Assembly: GCA_902579065.1 (NCBI GenBank)
Contig: CACHFI010000007.1
Location: 1 to 43,158, forward strand
DNA from: an uncultured Bacteroidota bacterium
GTDB taxonomy: Bacteria > Bacteroidota > Bacteroidia > Flavobacteriales > BACL11
Length of the DNA: 43,158 nt
Reading direction: 5' to 3'
Shown: piece after piece, positions 1 through 9,996 of the stretch
Position numbering within the stretch: the stretch's first letter is position 1
Layout of the letters: every line of letters begins with the position of its first letter
Translations under genes and position numbers: made by a program
The notes under the pieces: generated by a model
What the model was told of the DNA's origin: nothing
The model's input: the letters and a program-made list of their open reading frames with translations, nothing else
The model's database searches: none

Positions 1-207
1 TTCAATCGCTAATGCAGCACTTAATGCATTTTTATAATCATCATTATATAATTGATGAGCCATCAATAAAGCTATAGCTCGAATTCTTTTTGCATCAAGA
101 GAAAGAATATAATTAATTGGCTGATATAAATTCTCAGGTCTATTTGGGATCTCTATTTCCTTTAATTCTTGCTCAATTATTTGCTTGAACTCTAAAATGT
201 TTTTCAT
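1..207 (-). CDS. Polyprenyl synthetase family protein, N-terminal part (cut by window edge)
   Basis: The reverse strand codes for 69 residues from ATG at 207 and stays open to the window edge. The N-terminal pattern (PENLYQPINYILSL, then AKRIR, then LLMAHQLY) matches trans-isoprenyl diphosphate synthases, which elongate allylic diphosphates with isopentenyl diphosphate in quinone, carotenoid or undecaprenyl synthesis. The aspartate-rich motifs lie outside the window, so the substrate class cannot be told. The usual GGKRxRP loop reads DAKRIRA: the Lys and Arg residues are kept, but both Gly and the Pro are changed. The start overlaps the rfbA stop in an ATGA junction, so it is the last visible gene of the rplM-rfbA operon. 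The family call is fairly secure; activity is uncertain. Confidence 0.75.
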   Translation of the reverse strand, partial: MKNILEFKQIIEQELKEIEIPNRPENLYQPINYILSLDAKRIRAIALLMAHQLYNDDYKNALSAALAIE

Positions 208-1061
208 TGATTTGTAAGAGAGATTAAATATTCCCCATAACCACTTTTAATCAATGGTTGAGCCAACTTAATTAGCTGTTCTTTGTTGATAAAACCACTA
301 TTGAAAGCAGCCTCTTCGACGCATCCAATTTTTCTTCCCTGCCTCTCTTCAATAACTTGAACATATTGATTAGCCTGCATTAATGATTTAATTGTACCTG
401 TGTCTAACCATACAGAACCTTTAGTAAGAATTTTTACATCTAATTTTTCTTGACTTAAATAATACTTATTTATATCTGTAATTTCATACTCCCCTCTTGC
501 AGATGGTTGAATTTCTTTTGCAACATTAACAACAGAGTTATCGTAATAATACAAACCTGGAACTGCATAATTTGATTTTGGCTTTGTTGGTTTTTCTTCA
601 ATTGAAATAACTTTTTTATTATTATCAAACTCTACAACACCATATCTTTCTGGATCATTTACATGATAACCAAATATAATTCCACCATTAATATTATTGC
701 AATCTGAAAGTGTTTTAACTTTCATTTGAAAAATATTATCACCAAGTATAAGACATACCTCATCATTTCCTATAAAGTCTTCACCAATAATAAATGCTTG
801 AGCTAATCCATTTGGCTTTTCTTGAATTTTATATGAAAAATTACATCCTAATTGACTACCATCACCCAATAATTTTTGGAAAGCAGGTAAATCATGTGGA
901 GTTGATATTATTAAAATATCACGTATTCCAGAATAAAGCAAAGTAGATAAAGGATAATAAATCATTGGTTTATCATAAACAGGTATCATTTGTTTACTAA
1001 GTGCCAAAGTGATGGGATGTAATCTTGTTCCTGCTCCACCGGCTAAAATTATTCCTTTCAT
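204..1061 (-). CDS. rfbA: Glucose-1-phosphate thymidylyltransferase
   Basis: This 285-residue protein forms dTDP-glucose from glucose-1-phosphate and dTTP, the first step of dTDP-L-rhamnose and other dTDP-sugar synthesis for surface polysaccharide. The nucleotidyltransferase signature GGAGTRLHP lies at residues 8-16, followed by the Lys-containing segment SKQMIPVYDKPMIYYPLS. GDNIF (metal and nucleotide site) is near residue 108, EEKP near 155 and DTGT near 220, all typical of RmlA/RfbA. Length is normal for the family. The usual partners rfbB, rfbC and rfbD are not in the window. The gene begins 1 base after the MMPL gene ends and overlaps the polyprenyl synthetase start by 4 bases, so it is cotranscribed with both. 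Confidence 0.95.
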   Translation of the reverse strand: MKGIILAGGAGTRLHPITLALSKQMIPVYDKPMIYYPLSTLLYSGIRDILIISTPHDLPAFQKLLGDGSQLGCNFSYKIQEKPNGLAQAFIIGEDFIGNDEVCLILGDNIFQMKVKTLSDCNNINGGIIFGYHVNDPERYGVVEFDNNKKVISIEEKPTKPKSNYAVPGLYYYDNSVVNVAKEIQPSARGEYEITDINKYYLSQEKLDVKILTKGSVWLDTGTIKSLMQANQYVQVIEERQGRKIGCVEEAAFNSGFINKEQLIKLAQPLIKSGYGEYLISLTNQ

Positions 1062-1062
1062 A

Positions 1063-3378
1063 TTATTTAAAATTTTTCATTGAACTTGATAATGACTTTT
1101 CATATGTCAACAACAGAGCTGGTAATAATAATAAATTAGATAACATCGCCACAAATAATGTTATTGAAACTAATAAACCTAACGCAACTGTTCCTCCAAA
1201 ATCTGATGCTATAAATATAAAAAATCCAAAGAACAATACAACTGAAGTGTAAAGCATACTAACTCCAGTTTCTTTTAATGCTTCATAAACAGATTTTTTA
1301 ATAGACCCATTTCTTGAAATAAGCTCTTGTCTATATTTAGCTAAAAAATGTATTGTGTCGTCAACTGAAATACCAAATGCAATACTAAAAACTAGAATTG
1401 TCGATGGTTTCAATGCAATTCCAAAAATACCCATGATGGCTCCAGTGATTAATAAAGGAATTATGTTTGGCACTAATGAGATTAAGACCATTCTATGAGA
1501 AGAAAACATCCATGCCATAAAAATGGCTATTAAAATAATTACGAGAAATAGACTAATAAATAAATTTTGTAATAAAAACTTTGCCCCGGTTAACAAGACC
1601 TTAGTTGTTCCTGTTATTATAACATTATACTTTTCTGTATCAAAAATTGAGGCGATTTTTGGCTGCAGATCAAACATTATTTCATCCATTTCTGTAGCAC
1701 TTATATCTTTAATTCTTAAGCTAATCCTTGCCTCTTGATTTAATGAATCAATAAGCATATCTCGCATATTTGCTTTAGATTTTGTGTTAGAAATATATGA
1801 TGTAAGAAAAATTTGTTCCTGATTATTTGGCAGTGAATAATAAGAAGAATCATTATTATAGTATGCTTGCCTGCTATATTTAATAAAATCAATGTATGAA
1901 GAAGGTTGGGAAAAATCAGAATATGAATCTAGTAAGCTTGATAGCTCATCAATTTTCTTTAAATTATATGATTTAAATAACCCATTTTTCTTATTTGTAT
2001 TTACTAAGATCTCTAAGGGGAGAATACCGCCATATTCATTTTCAAAAAATTTCAAATCCTTATATAAAACATCTTTTTTGTTAAAATCTTCACTTAGATT
2101 TCCAGTAAAATTCATTTTAGTTAACCCATAAAGAGAAAACAAAACAAATAAAACTGTAACTCTATATATTTTTGACCTTCTATGTTTAACTAAAAAAATC
2201 AAATAATTTACAATGGAAACAACCCATTTACGATCAAGATGTTTAATATGTGTTTTGGCCGGAGGCGAGAAGAAAGAGAAAAAAATTGGAATTAATAATA
2301 AAGATAAAATATAAATTACTAAGATATTTAAAGATGCTATTAAGCCAAATTCTTGAAGAGATTGACTTTTTGTAAGTAAAAAAGCTGCAAAACCTGTAGC
2401 TGTTGTAATATTAGTTAAAAGAGTAATATTACCAATTTTGCTAATCATAATTCTTAGAGATTTTTCCTTATCTCCATTTTTTCGGAATTCGTTATGAAAC
2501 TTATTTATTAAAAAAATACAATTTGGTATCCCAATTACAATTAAAACGGGGGGAACTAGCGCGGTTAATAAGGTAATTTTATAATCAAATAAGTCTATGA
2601 AACCAAACGACCAAATAACGCCTAATACTACTACAATAATTGAAATTAGCATTGCCTTAAATGATCGGAAGAAAAGATATAAAATCAGAGAGGTAATAAA
2701 TAAAGTCAAGAAAATAAATAATGCTATCTCACTACGAAGTGTAACTGATTGCACACTTCTCATATATGGCATTCCAGAATAATGAAGATTTACATTATAT
2801 TTTTCAGCATATAATTCGGTTATTTTTTTTATTGAAAAAACAAGGTCGTCTCTATATTTCGATCTAACAACATCTCCATCCAAGTCAACTAAAACTAATG
2901 GAACCTCTAAGTTCAAAATTCCATTATAAAATTTTTGTTGAGATAACAAAATGACCAAAGAATCTAATTTTTTTTGTGATGTTAATTCTTTTGGAAACCA
3001 TGGATTTATCCCAAACTTTTTTTCTTCACTATTTTTTTCTAGACTAGATAATCGATTTACTGAAATTATATTATTTACTCCGTCAATTCTATCTATCTTA
3101 TCACATAACTGATCCCAATATTTAAATCTCTCAATGGTAAAAAAATCAGCGTCTGAGATTGCAATTGCCATTACATGGTTTTCACCATATTTCTTTTGAA
3201 AATTCTTATAATTTATGAATTCTTCATGCGTTGAGGGTAAAATCTTAGCTCTTTCAACTGAAAACTCTACATTTAACGCATGCTGAGCTGCAAAAAAAGT
3301 CAGAGTACCAACAAGTAGTACTATTAAAAACCTAAATTTTAAAATTAAACTAGAAAGTTGATCCCACATAAAATTCAC
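1063..3378 (-). CDS. RND superfamily (MMPL-type) exporter
   Basis: This 771-residue inner-membrane protein has two tandem RND repeats: a first transmembrane helix near residues 12-32, a large extracytoplasmic domain, five helices around 215-370, a second soluble domain around 425-600, and a final helix bundle at about 600-755. The second repeat has the proton-relay-type motif GISVDDTIHFLAKY with paired Asp673-Asp674. The first repeat reads GIPNCIFLINKF and lacks the acidic pair. This is the MMPL/SSD class related to lipid and hopanoid exporters; the substrate is unknown. It starts 26 bases after frr and ends 1 base before rfbA, so it is a distal member of the ribosomal operon. The family call is firm and the cargo is not. 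Confidence 0.85.
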   Translation of the reverse strand: MNFMWDQLSSLILKFRFLIVLLVGTLTFFAAQHALNVEFSVERAKILPSTHEEFINYKNFQKKYGENHVMAIAISDADFFTIERFKYWDQLCDKIDRIDGVNNIISVNRLSSLEKNSEEKKFGINPWFPKELTSQKKLDSLVILLSQQKFYNGILNLEVPLVLVDLDGDVVRSKYRDDLVFSIKKITELYAEKYNVNLHYSGMPYMRSVQSVTLRSEIALFIFLTLFITSLILYLFFRSFKAMLISIIVVVLGVIWSFGFIDLFDYKITLLTALVPPVLIVIGIPNCIFLINKFHNEFRKNGDKEKSLRIMISKIGNITLLTNITTATGFAAFLLTKSQSLQEFGLIASLNILVIYILSLLLIPIFFSFFSPPAKTHIKHLDRKWVVSIVNYLIFLVKHRRSKIYRVTVLFVLFSLYGLTKMNFTGNLSEDFNKKDVLYKDLKFFENEYGGILPLEILVNTNKKNGLFKSYNLKKIDELSSLLDSYSDFSQPSSYIDFIKYSRQAYYNNDSSYYSLPNNQEQIFLTSYISNTKSKANMRDMLIDSLNQEARISLRIKDISATEMDEIMFDLQPKIASIFDTEKYNVIITGTTKVLLTGAKFLLQNLFISLFLVIILIAIFMAWMFSSHRMVLISLVPNIIPLLITGAIMGIFGIALKPSTILVFSIAFGISVDDTIHFLAKYRQELISRNGSIKKSVYEALKETGVSMLYTSVVLFFGFFIFIASDFGGTVALGLLVSITLFVAMLSNLLLLPALLLTYEKSLSSSMKNFK

Positions 3379-3404
3379 ACTGCATTAAAAACTTAATAGT
3401 TATG

Positions 3405-3968
3405 TTAGACCTGCATTATATCTGCTTCTTTAGAAGCAAAAATATTGTCAATTTTCGTCGTAAATTCATTAGTAATTGATTGAATGTTATCTTCAGCATC
3501 TCTAATTATATCTTCAGAAACTCCATCTTTACCAATTCTTTTTAATTCATCATTAGACTTTTGTCTTACATTCCTACAACTTATTTTTGATTTTTCAATT
3601 TCAACCTTAACCTGCTTAACTAAATCTCTTCTTCTTTCTTCAGTTAAAGGAGGTACGTTTATTATTACTTTCTCTCCGTTATTAGATGGATTAAAACCAA
3701 GCTGAGCCTCAACTATGGCTTGCTCAATTTCTGTAATCATATTTTTATCAAACGGCTGAATTGATATTGTTTGTGAGTCAGGAGTTGTAATATTTGCCAT
3801 CTGAGACAATGGTGTTATAGATCCGTAATAATCAACCTTTACTGATCTTAGCATTTGGGGAGATGCTTTTCCAGCTCTAATTTTTGACAAGCTTATTTCC
3901 AAATGATCGATGCTTTCTTGCATTTGCTCTCTAGCAAGATCTAAACAAAAGTTTATTTCTTCATTCAT
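3405..3968 (-). CDS. frr: Ribosome recycling factor
   Basis: This 187-residue protein, with EF-G, splits the post-termination ribosome. Typical sequence features are the N-terminal helix with SLSKIRAGKASPQML, the hinge region with ITTPDSQTISIQPFDK near residues 61-76, PSNNGEKVIINVPPLTEERR near 94-113, and the basic C-terminal helix with CRNVRQKSNDELK. Length matches the family. It lies 1 base after pyrH, the common bacterial pyrH-frr pair, so the two are probably translationally coupled. Confidence 0.97.
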   Translation of the reverse strand: MNEEINFCLDLAREQMQESIDHLEISLSKIRAGKASPQMLRSVKVDYYGSITPLSQMANITTPDSQTISIQPFDKNMITEIEQAIVEAQLGFNPSNNGEKVIINVPPLTEERRRDLVKQVKVEIEKSKISCRNVRQKSNDELKRIGKDGVSEDIIRDAEDNIQSITNEFTTKIDNIFASKEADIMQV

Positions 3969-3969
3969 A

Positions 3970-4677
3970 TTATAAATTTATTAAAGTTCCAACTTGTTTT
4001 CCCTCACACACCTTAAGTAAATTACCTTTTTCATTCATATTAAACACATTAATTGGCAATTTATTTTCCTTACATAATGTAAAAGCAGTTAAATCCATAA
4101 TTTTTAAATCTAACTCATATGCCTTATCAAAAGAGATATTATCAAATTTAGTTGCATTTTCATCCTTTTCAGGATCTGATGAGTAAACTCCATCAACTCT
4201 AGTACCTTTAAGGATAGTATCTGCTTCTATTTCAACAGCTCTTAATGCAGCTGCAGTATCAGTTGTAAAATATGGATTTCCTGTACCTCCTCCAAAAATC
4301 ACAACTCTATTTTTTTCTAAATGACGTATTGCTCTTCTTCTAATATAAGGCTCGGCTATTTGTTCCATTCTTATTGCGGTTTGAAGTCTGGTCTCAATAT
4401 CTAATGATTCTAAAGCTGATTGCAATGCCATCCCATTAATAATAGTAGCAAGCATTCCCATATGATCTCCTTGTACTCTATCAAAACCTGATTTTTCGGA
4501 CTGCACACCTCTGTAAATATTTCCTCCTCCAATCACAATAGCTAATTGACACTTTGCACTTACTATTGATTTAATATCTTGAGCATAAGAACTTAAAACA
4601 TCAGAATCAATACCATATTTTTGATGACCCATCAAAGCCTCTCCGCTTAGTTTTAAAAGAACTCTTTTGTATTTCAT
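3970..4677 (-). CDS. pyrH: Uridylate (UMP) kinase
   Basis: This 235-residue amino acid kinase family enzyme phosphorylates UMP to UDP in pyrimidine synthesis. Visible motifs are the phosphate-binding [11 protein letters not shown] at residues 7-17, GGGNIYRG near 51-58, the UMP-contacting [20 protein letters not shown], and [20 protein letters not shown] near 130-150. The hexameric bacterial form normally has this length. It follows tsf after 51 bases that contain a terminator-like hairpin, and it precedes frr by 1 base. Transcription of pyrH-frr therefore probably depends on read-through from the upstream rpsB-tsf genes. Confidence 0.97.
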   Translation of the reverse strand: MKYKRVLLKLSGEALMGHQKYGIDSDVLSSYAQDIKSIVSAKCQLAIVIGGGNIYRGVQSEKSGFDRVQGDHMGMLATIINGMALQSALESLDIETRLQTAIRMEQIAEPYIRRRAIRHLEKNRVVIFGGGTGNPYFTTDTAAALRAVEIEADTILKGTRVDGVYSSDPEKDENATKFDNISFDKAYELDLKIMDLTAFTLCKENKLPINVFNMNEKGNLLKVCEGKQVGTLINL

Positions 4678-4694
4678 TTTTTAAAATTTAAATT

Positions 4695-4725
4695 AAAAAA
4701 AAAGAGATTAAATAATCTCTTTTTT
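4695..4725 (-). terminator. Rho-independent terminator-like hairpin between tsf and pyrH
   Basis: A 7-bp perfect stem (AGAGATT at 4703-4709 and AATCTCT at 4714-4720) with a 4-base loop is flanked by eight A (4695-4702) and five T (4721-4725). Read on the minus strand it is a stem followed by eight T, just after the tsf stop. The stem is AT-rich and has only two G-C pairs, so it may act as a leaky attenuator rather than a full stop. The plus-strand reading is nearly symmetric. Confidence 0.6.
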
Positions 4726-4728
4726 CTT

Positions 4729-5556
4729 TTAGTTTGATAGTCCTACTCTTTTGAAGCAAGTTACTGACAGATCATCTCCGTGATCTTTTAAATACTGAGC
4801 AACGCTTTTTTTACCGTCCTTTATAAATGCTTGATTTAATAATGTATTCTCTTTAAAAAATTTGTTAAGCCTACCAAAAGCAATTTTTTCTAACATATCT
4901 TCTGGCTTTCCTTCTTGGCGAGCTAAATCTTTTGCAATTTCTAATTCTCTATCGATAGTTTCTTGCTTTACACCTTCTTTATCTACTGCAATTGGATTCA
5001 TAGCAGCAACTTGCATAGCAACGTCTCTAGCTACTTGATGATCAACAACATTATTAAATCCAACAAGAGTGGCCAGTCTATTTCCAGCATGAACATACGA
5101 ACTAACCTGTACTGCTTCAATGACTTGAGCACTAACCTCAATCTTTTCTCCAATTACACCAGTTTGTTCAAGAACCTTTTCTGCTACACTAATACCTTCA
5201 TCAAGAGTTAATTCATTCAATCCTTCACTTGAGGCTAAATCTTCAGAAATTGCTTTATCAAGTATATTATTTGCAATATTTATGAAGTCTTCATTTTTAG
5301 CAACAAAATCTGTTTCACAATTTAATGATATTAGAATTGCTTTGGTATTATCTGCGTTATTTTTTGCAATTACAACTCCTTCAGTTGCTTGTCTATCAGC
5401 TCTTTTTGCAGCTACTTTTTGACCCTTTTTTCTTAAAATATCTACTGCTTGATCAAAATCACCATTAGCCTCTATCAAAGCTTTTTTACAATCCATCATA
5501 CCTGAACCTGTCTGTCTTCTTAATTTACCTACATCTGATGCTGAAATTTGTGTCAT
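4729..5556 (-). CDS. tsf: Elongation factor Ts
   Basis: This 275-residue protein exchanges GDP for GTP on EF-Tu. The N-terminal UBA-like domain has VGKLRRQTGSGMMDCKKAL, the core carries CETDFVAKNEDF near residues 79-90, and the C-terminal half has VAMQVAAMNP and KRVGL near the end. Length is standard for Bacteroidota. It lies 17 bases after rpsB, the near-universal rpsB-tsf pair, and a terminator-like hairpin follows within a few bases of its stop. Confidence 0.97.
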   Translation of the reverse strand: MTQISASDVGKLRRQTGSGMMDCKKALIEANGDFDQAVDILRKKGQKVAAKRADRQATEGVVIAKNNADNTKAILISLNCETDFVAKNEDFINIANNILDKAISEDLASSEGLNELTLDEGISVAEKVLEQTGVIGEKIEVSAQVIEAVQVSSYVHAGNRLATLVGFNNVVDHQVARDVAMQVAAMNPIAVDKEGVKQETIDRELEIAKDLARQEGKPEDMLEKIAFGRLNKFFKENTLLNQAFIKDGKKSVAQYLKDHGDDLSVTCFKRVGLSN

Positions 5557-5573
5557 TTTTTATAAAATTTAAA

Positions 5574-6332
5574 TTATTTCTTAGCTTCTTCAGCTATTTT
5601 TTTTGCTTTCTTTTGTTTTTCTAATGCTTTTTTATCTTGCTCTTCTGATCTCTCAGAAAGTCCTTCTGAAATAGCTTTTGAAACAACATCAACTATATGA
5701 GAAATAGCTTTAGATGCATCATCATTACCAGGGATTGGGTAATTTACAAGAGATGGGTTTGTATTAGTATCGGTAACTGCAAATGAACGGATTCCTAACT
5801 TAGCCGATTCCTTTACTGCAATATGTTCTTTATTAATATCAATTATAAAGATCGCAGCAGGCATACGATTCATTTTAACAATACTTCCTAAATTAATTTC
5901 TAATTTTTCTCTTGTTCTATCAATTTGAAGTCTTTCTCTTTTTGATAAAGTATCAAATGTACCATCAGTTTTCATTTTATCAATACCATCCATTTTCTTG
6001 ATAGATTTCCTTATTGTAGAAAAATTGGTTAGTAATCCACCTGGCCATCTTTCAGTAATGTAAGGCATGTCTAACTTTTTTGCAGCTTCTGAAACGATTG
6101 ATTTAGCTTGTTTTTTTGTAGCTACAAATAATATTTTCTTACCCGACTTCGCGATCTGTTTCATTGCAGCTGCTGCTTCTTCTAACATTGCTACAGTTTT
6201 GTTTAAATCAATTATATGAATACCATTTTGCTCCATGAAAACATATGGTGCCATTGCTGGATTATACTTCTTCTTAAGGTGTCCAAAATGAACTCCTGAT
6301 TGTAATAATTCTTTGAAATTTGTTCTTGGCAT
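5574..6332 (-). CDS. rpsB: Small ribosomal subunit protein uS2
   Basis: This 252-residue S2 protein has the canonical opening LLQSGVHFGHLKKKYNPAMAPYVF, then KKILFVATKKQAK, ERWPGGLLTNF, and the C-terminal core RSFAVTDTNTNP followed by DYPIPGNDDA-like residues (VNYPIPGNDDASKAI). The tail after about residue 225 is an acidic and lysine-rich extension typical of Bacteroidota S2. Upstream is an 83-base gap after rpsI that holds a perfect 10-bp inverted repeat, a candidate leader element. Cotranscribed with tsf. Confidence 0.97.
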   Translation of the reverse strand: MPRTNFKELLQSGVHFGHLKKKYNPAMAPYVFMEQNGIHIIDLNKTVAMLEEAAAAMKQIAKSGKKILFVATKKQAKSIVSEAAKKLDMPYITERWPGGLLTNFSTIRKSIKKMDGIDKMKTDGTFDTLSKRERLQIDRTREKLEINLGSIVKMNRMPAAIFIIDINKEHIAVKESAKLGIRSFAVTDTNTNPSLVNYPIPGNDDASKAISHIVDVVSKAISEGLSERSEEQDKKALEKQKKAKKIAEEAKK

Positions 6333-6356
6333 GTTTACTTTCTTTTAAGTTTAATC

Positions 6357-6392
6357 AATTAATTAGTAGAAGTTTTACTTGTCTAATTAATT
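6357..6392 (-). promoter_or_regulatory. Inverted repeat in the rpsI-rpsB gap, possible S2 leader structure
   Basis: Two perfect 10-base arms (6357-6366 and 6383-6392) are separated by a 16-base loop, 25 bases before the rpsB start on the minus strand. There is no T-run after it, so it is not a classic terminator. Ribosomal protein S2 regulates its own mRNA in other bacteria, but whether this AT-rich hairpin takes part is inference. Confidence 0.35.
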
Positions 6393-6415
6393 TAGATTCT
6401 AAACAATTAATAATT

Positions 6416-6802
6416 TTATCTTTTAACCCACTGGAACTTCTTTCTTGCTTTTTTCTGTCCAGGTTTCTTTCTTTCAACAACTCTTGGATCTCTAGTTAAA
6501 AGTCCTTCAGCCTTTAGTGTTTTTCTATTCTCTATATCTAATTCACAAAGCGCACGAGATATAGCTAACTTTATAGCATCTGCTTGACCAGTGTTACCAC
6601 CACCATTAACATTCACTTTAACATCATATTTACCTTCTAATTCAAGAAGAGCAAAAGGCTGAAGCAGTCTTTTTTGAAGACCTTCAACAGGAAAGAAATC
6701 TTTATAATCTCTTTTATTTATTGTAATTGCTCCCTTACCTTTACTAAGATAAATTCTTGCAACTGACGCTTTTCTTCTTCCTATTGTATGAATTGTTTCC
6801 AT
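6416..6802 (-). CDS. rpsI: Small ribosomal subunit protein uS9
   Basis: This 128-residue S9 protein opens with HTIGRRKASVARIYLSKGKG, has VNVNGGGNTGQADAIKLAISRAL near residues 62-84, and ends with the basic tail KKARKKFQWVKR, whose C-terminal Lys-Arg reaches the decoding P site. Length is normal. It starts 1 base after the rplM stop, the conserved L13-S9 pair. Confidence 0.97.
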   Translation of the reverse strand: METIHTIGRRKASVARIYLSKGKGAITINKRDYKDFFPVEGLQKRLLQPFALLELEGKYDVKVNVNGGGNTGQADAIKLAISRALCELDIENRKTLKAEGLLTRDPRVVERKKPGQKKARKKFQWVKR

Positions 6803-6803
6803 A

Positions 6804-7259
6804 TTATATTAAATCATTTAAATTAAGAGTGACTGGTTTTTGAGCTTCTTTGTCATGATCTTCAGATGAGAAAATATAACAATTTTTAAGTATTGCTGCT
6901 CCTAATTTATTTTTAGGCAGCATTCCTTTTATAGCGTGTCTTACAACTGAAGTACCGTCTTTTTCTAACATTTTTCTTGGAGTTATTCTCTTTTGTCCTC
7001 CAGGAAAACCTGTATAACTAAAGATTTCTCTGCTATCCATTTTGTTGCCTGACATAACAATTTTAGATGCATTTACAATAACTACATTATCCCCACAATC
7101 AGCATGAGGTGTAAAGTTTGTTTTGTATTTTCCTCTAAGAACCTTTGCAACTTTAGATGCAAATCTTCCTAAATTTTCTCCATTTGCGTCAACGATAAAC
7201 CACTGTTTATTAGCAGTAATTTTATTTGATGACAGAGTTTTATAACTTAATGTATCCAC
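6804..7259 (-). CDS. rplM: Large ribosomal subunit protein uL13
   Basis: This 151-residue L13 protein has the expected segments WFIVDANGENLGRFASKVAKVLRGK near residues 20-44, NVVIVNASKIVMSGNK near 62-77, and a GFPGGQKRITPRKML stretch followed by KGMLPKNKLG. It is the first gene of the ribosomal operon. The strongest promoter seen in the window lies 32 bases before its ATG, and the start is fixed by that spacing and by the family's N-terminus. Confidence 0.97.
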   Translation of the reverse strand: MDTLSYKTLSSNKITANKQWFIVDANGENLGRFASKVAKVLRGKYKTNFTPHADCGDNVVIVNASKIVMSGNKMDSREIFSYTGFPGGQKRITPRKMLEKDGTSVVRHAIKGMLPKNKLGAAILKNCYIFSSEDHDKEAQKPVTLNLNDLI

Positions 7260-7291
7260 AGTTTTTAAATTTTTACTTTTTAAAAGGGCTG

Positions 7292-7322
7292 CAAAGCTAC
7301 ACTTTTTTTATCTAATTCAAAA
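7292..7322 (-). promoter_or_regulatory. Bacteroidota-type promoter of the rplM-rpsI-rpsB operon
   Basis: On the minus strand a TTTTG box (7318-7322) is followed, after 18 bases, by TAGCTTTG (7292-7299). This fits the Bacteroidota -33 TTTG and -7 TAnnTTTG consensus exactly. It lies 32 bases upstream of the rplM ATG and just after the kbl stop. Confidence 0.7.
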
Positions 7323-7338
7323 TATTTATTGATTAATA

Positions 7339-8528
7339 TTACTCTAGCACATTTAGCTCTTTTCCAACTTTAATAAAAGCAGTAATTGCCTTATCAAGAT
7401 CTTCTTTACTATGAGCAGCAGAAATTTGAACTCTAATTCTTGCTTCCCCCTTTGGAACAACAGGAAAAGAAAAACCAATAACATAAATTCCTTCTTCTAA
7501 TAATTTATCTGCCATTGTTCCTGCTAAACGAGCATCATAAAGCATTACAGGTACAATAGGGTGAATTCCATCCTTAATATCAAAACCTGCTTCTGTCATA
7601 GATTGCCTGAAATATTGGGTATTTTCTTCAAGTTGATCTCTAAGTGATGTTGATTTTTCTAAAATTTCTAAAACTTTAATTCCAGACCCTACAATAGAAG
7701 GAGCTAGAGAATTAGAAAACAAATATGGTCGTGATTTCTGACGAAGCATATCAATAATTTCTTTTCTTCCAGAAGTAAAACCTCCCATTGCACCCCCTAA
7801 TGCTTTGCCAAGAGTTCCTGTAATTATGTCTACCCTTCCAACAACATCACAGTGTTCATGAGTTCCTCGACCAGTTTTTCCAATAAAACCTGTTGAATGG
7901 CAATCATCTACCATTACCAGAGCATCATACTTTTCTGCTAAATCACATATTTTATCTAATTGAGCAATGTATCCATCCATAGAAAAGACACCATCAGTTA
8001 CAATTACTCTATTTCTTTGAGTTTGGCATTCTATCAATTTTGATTCCAAATCTTGCATATCATTATTTTGATATCTGTATCTTGCAGCTTTACACAATCT
8101 TACCCCATCAATTATAGATGCATGATTTAATGAATCTGAAATAATTGCATCTTCCTTTCCAAAAATTGGCTCAAATAACCCCCCATTTGCATCAAATGCT
8201 GCCGCATAAAGAATTGTATCCTCTGTTGAAAGAAATGATGATATTTTTTGTTCTAAAGTCTTATGAATATCTTGAGTTCCACAGATAAATCTTACAGATG
8301 ACATCCCAAAACCATGTGAATCAAGAGTATCTTTTGCTGCTTGAACAACTTCAGGATGAGATGACAAACCTAAGTAATTATTGGCACAGAAATTCAATAC
8401 ATTTTCACCTGAACTAACTTCTATTTGAGTAGATTGAGGCTTAACAATAATTCGTTCTTTTTTGTACAGTCCTTGCTGAGAAATTGTATCAAGTTCTTGT
8501 TGAAGTTGTGCTTTTAACTTTCCAATCA

Positions 8529-8529
<1 letters not shown>
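7339..8529 (-). CDS. kbl: Glycine C-acetyltransferase (2-amino-3-ketobutyrate CoA ligase)
   Basis: This 396-residue PLP enzyme of the alpha-oxoamine synthase family splits 2-amino-3-ketobutyrate with CoA into glycine and acetyl-CoA, completing threonine breakdown. The sequence tracks Kbl rather than serine palmitoyltransferase: FCANNYLGL at 47-55, [12 protein letters not shown] at 78-89, [18 protein letters not shown] with His136, [11 protein letters not shown] with Asp208 and His211, and the PLP lysine Lys242 in [10 protein letters not shown]. The usual partner tdh is not in the window. The ATG overlaps the gdhA stop (TAATG), so the two amino-acid catabolic genes are coupled. Confidence 0.95.
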
Positions 8530-9896
<1,367 letters not shown>

Positions 9897-9911
9897 TTAC
9901 ATATAACTCGA

Positions 9912-9919
9912 CAAATGTA
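9912..9919 (-). promoter_or_regulatory. Promoter -7 box of gdhA-kbl
   Basis: TACATTTG on the minus strand fits the Bacteroidota TAnnTTTG consensus and lies 48 bases upstream of the gdhA ATG. No clear TTTG -33 partner is visible at the expected distance. Confidence 0.5.
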
Positions 9920-9967
9920 TATTTTTTTTATAAAAATCTATCTTTTATTACATCCATTTACGTTTTT

Positions 9968-9975
9968 TATATTTG
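9968..9975 (+). promoter_or_regulatory. Promoter -7 box of the TonB receptor-kdsB pair
   Basis: TATATTTG fits TAnnTTTG and lies 21 bases before the receptor ATG. It sits back-to-back with the gdhA box in the same 133-base divergent gap. I see no Fur-like palindrome between them. Confidence 0.5.
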
Positions 9976-9996
9976 TCATTAAATTAACAAAACTAC

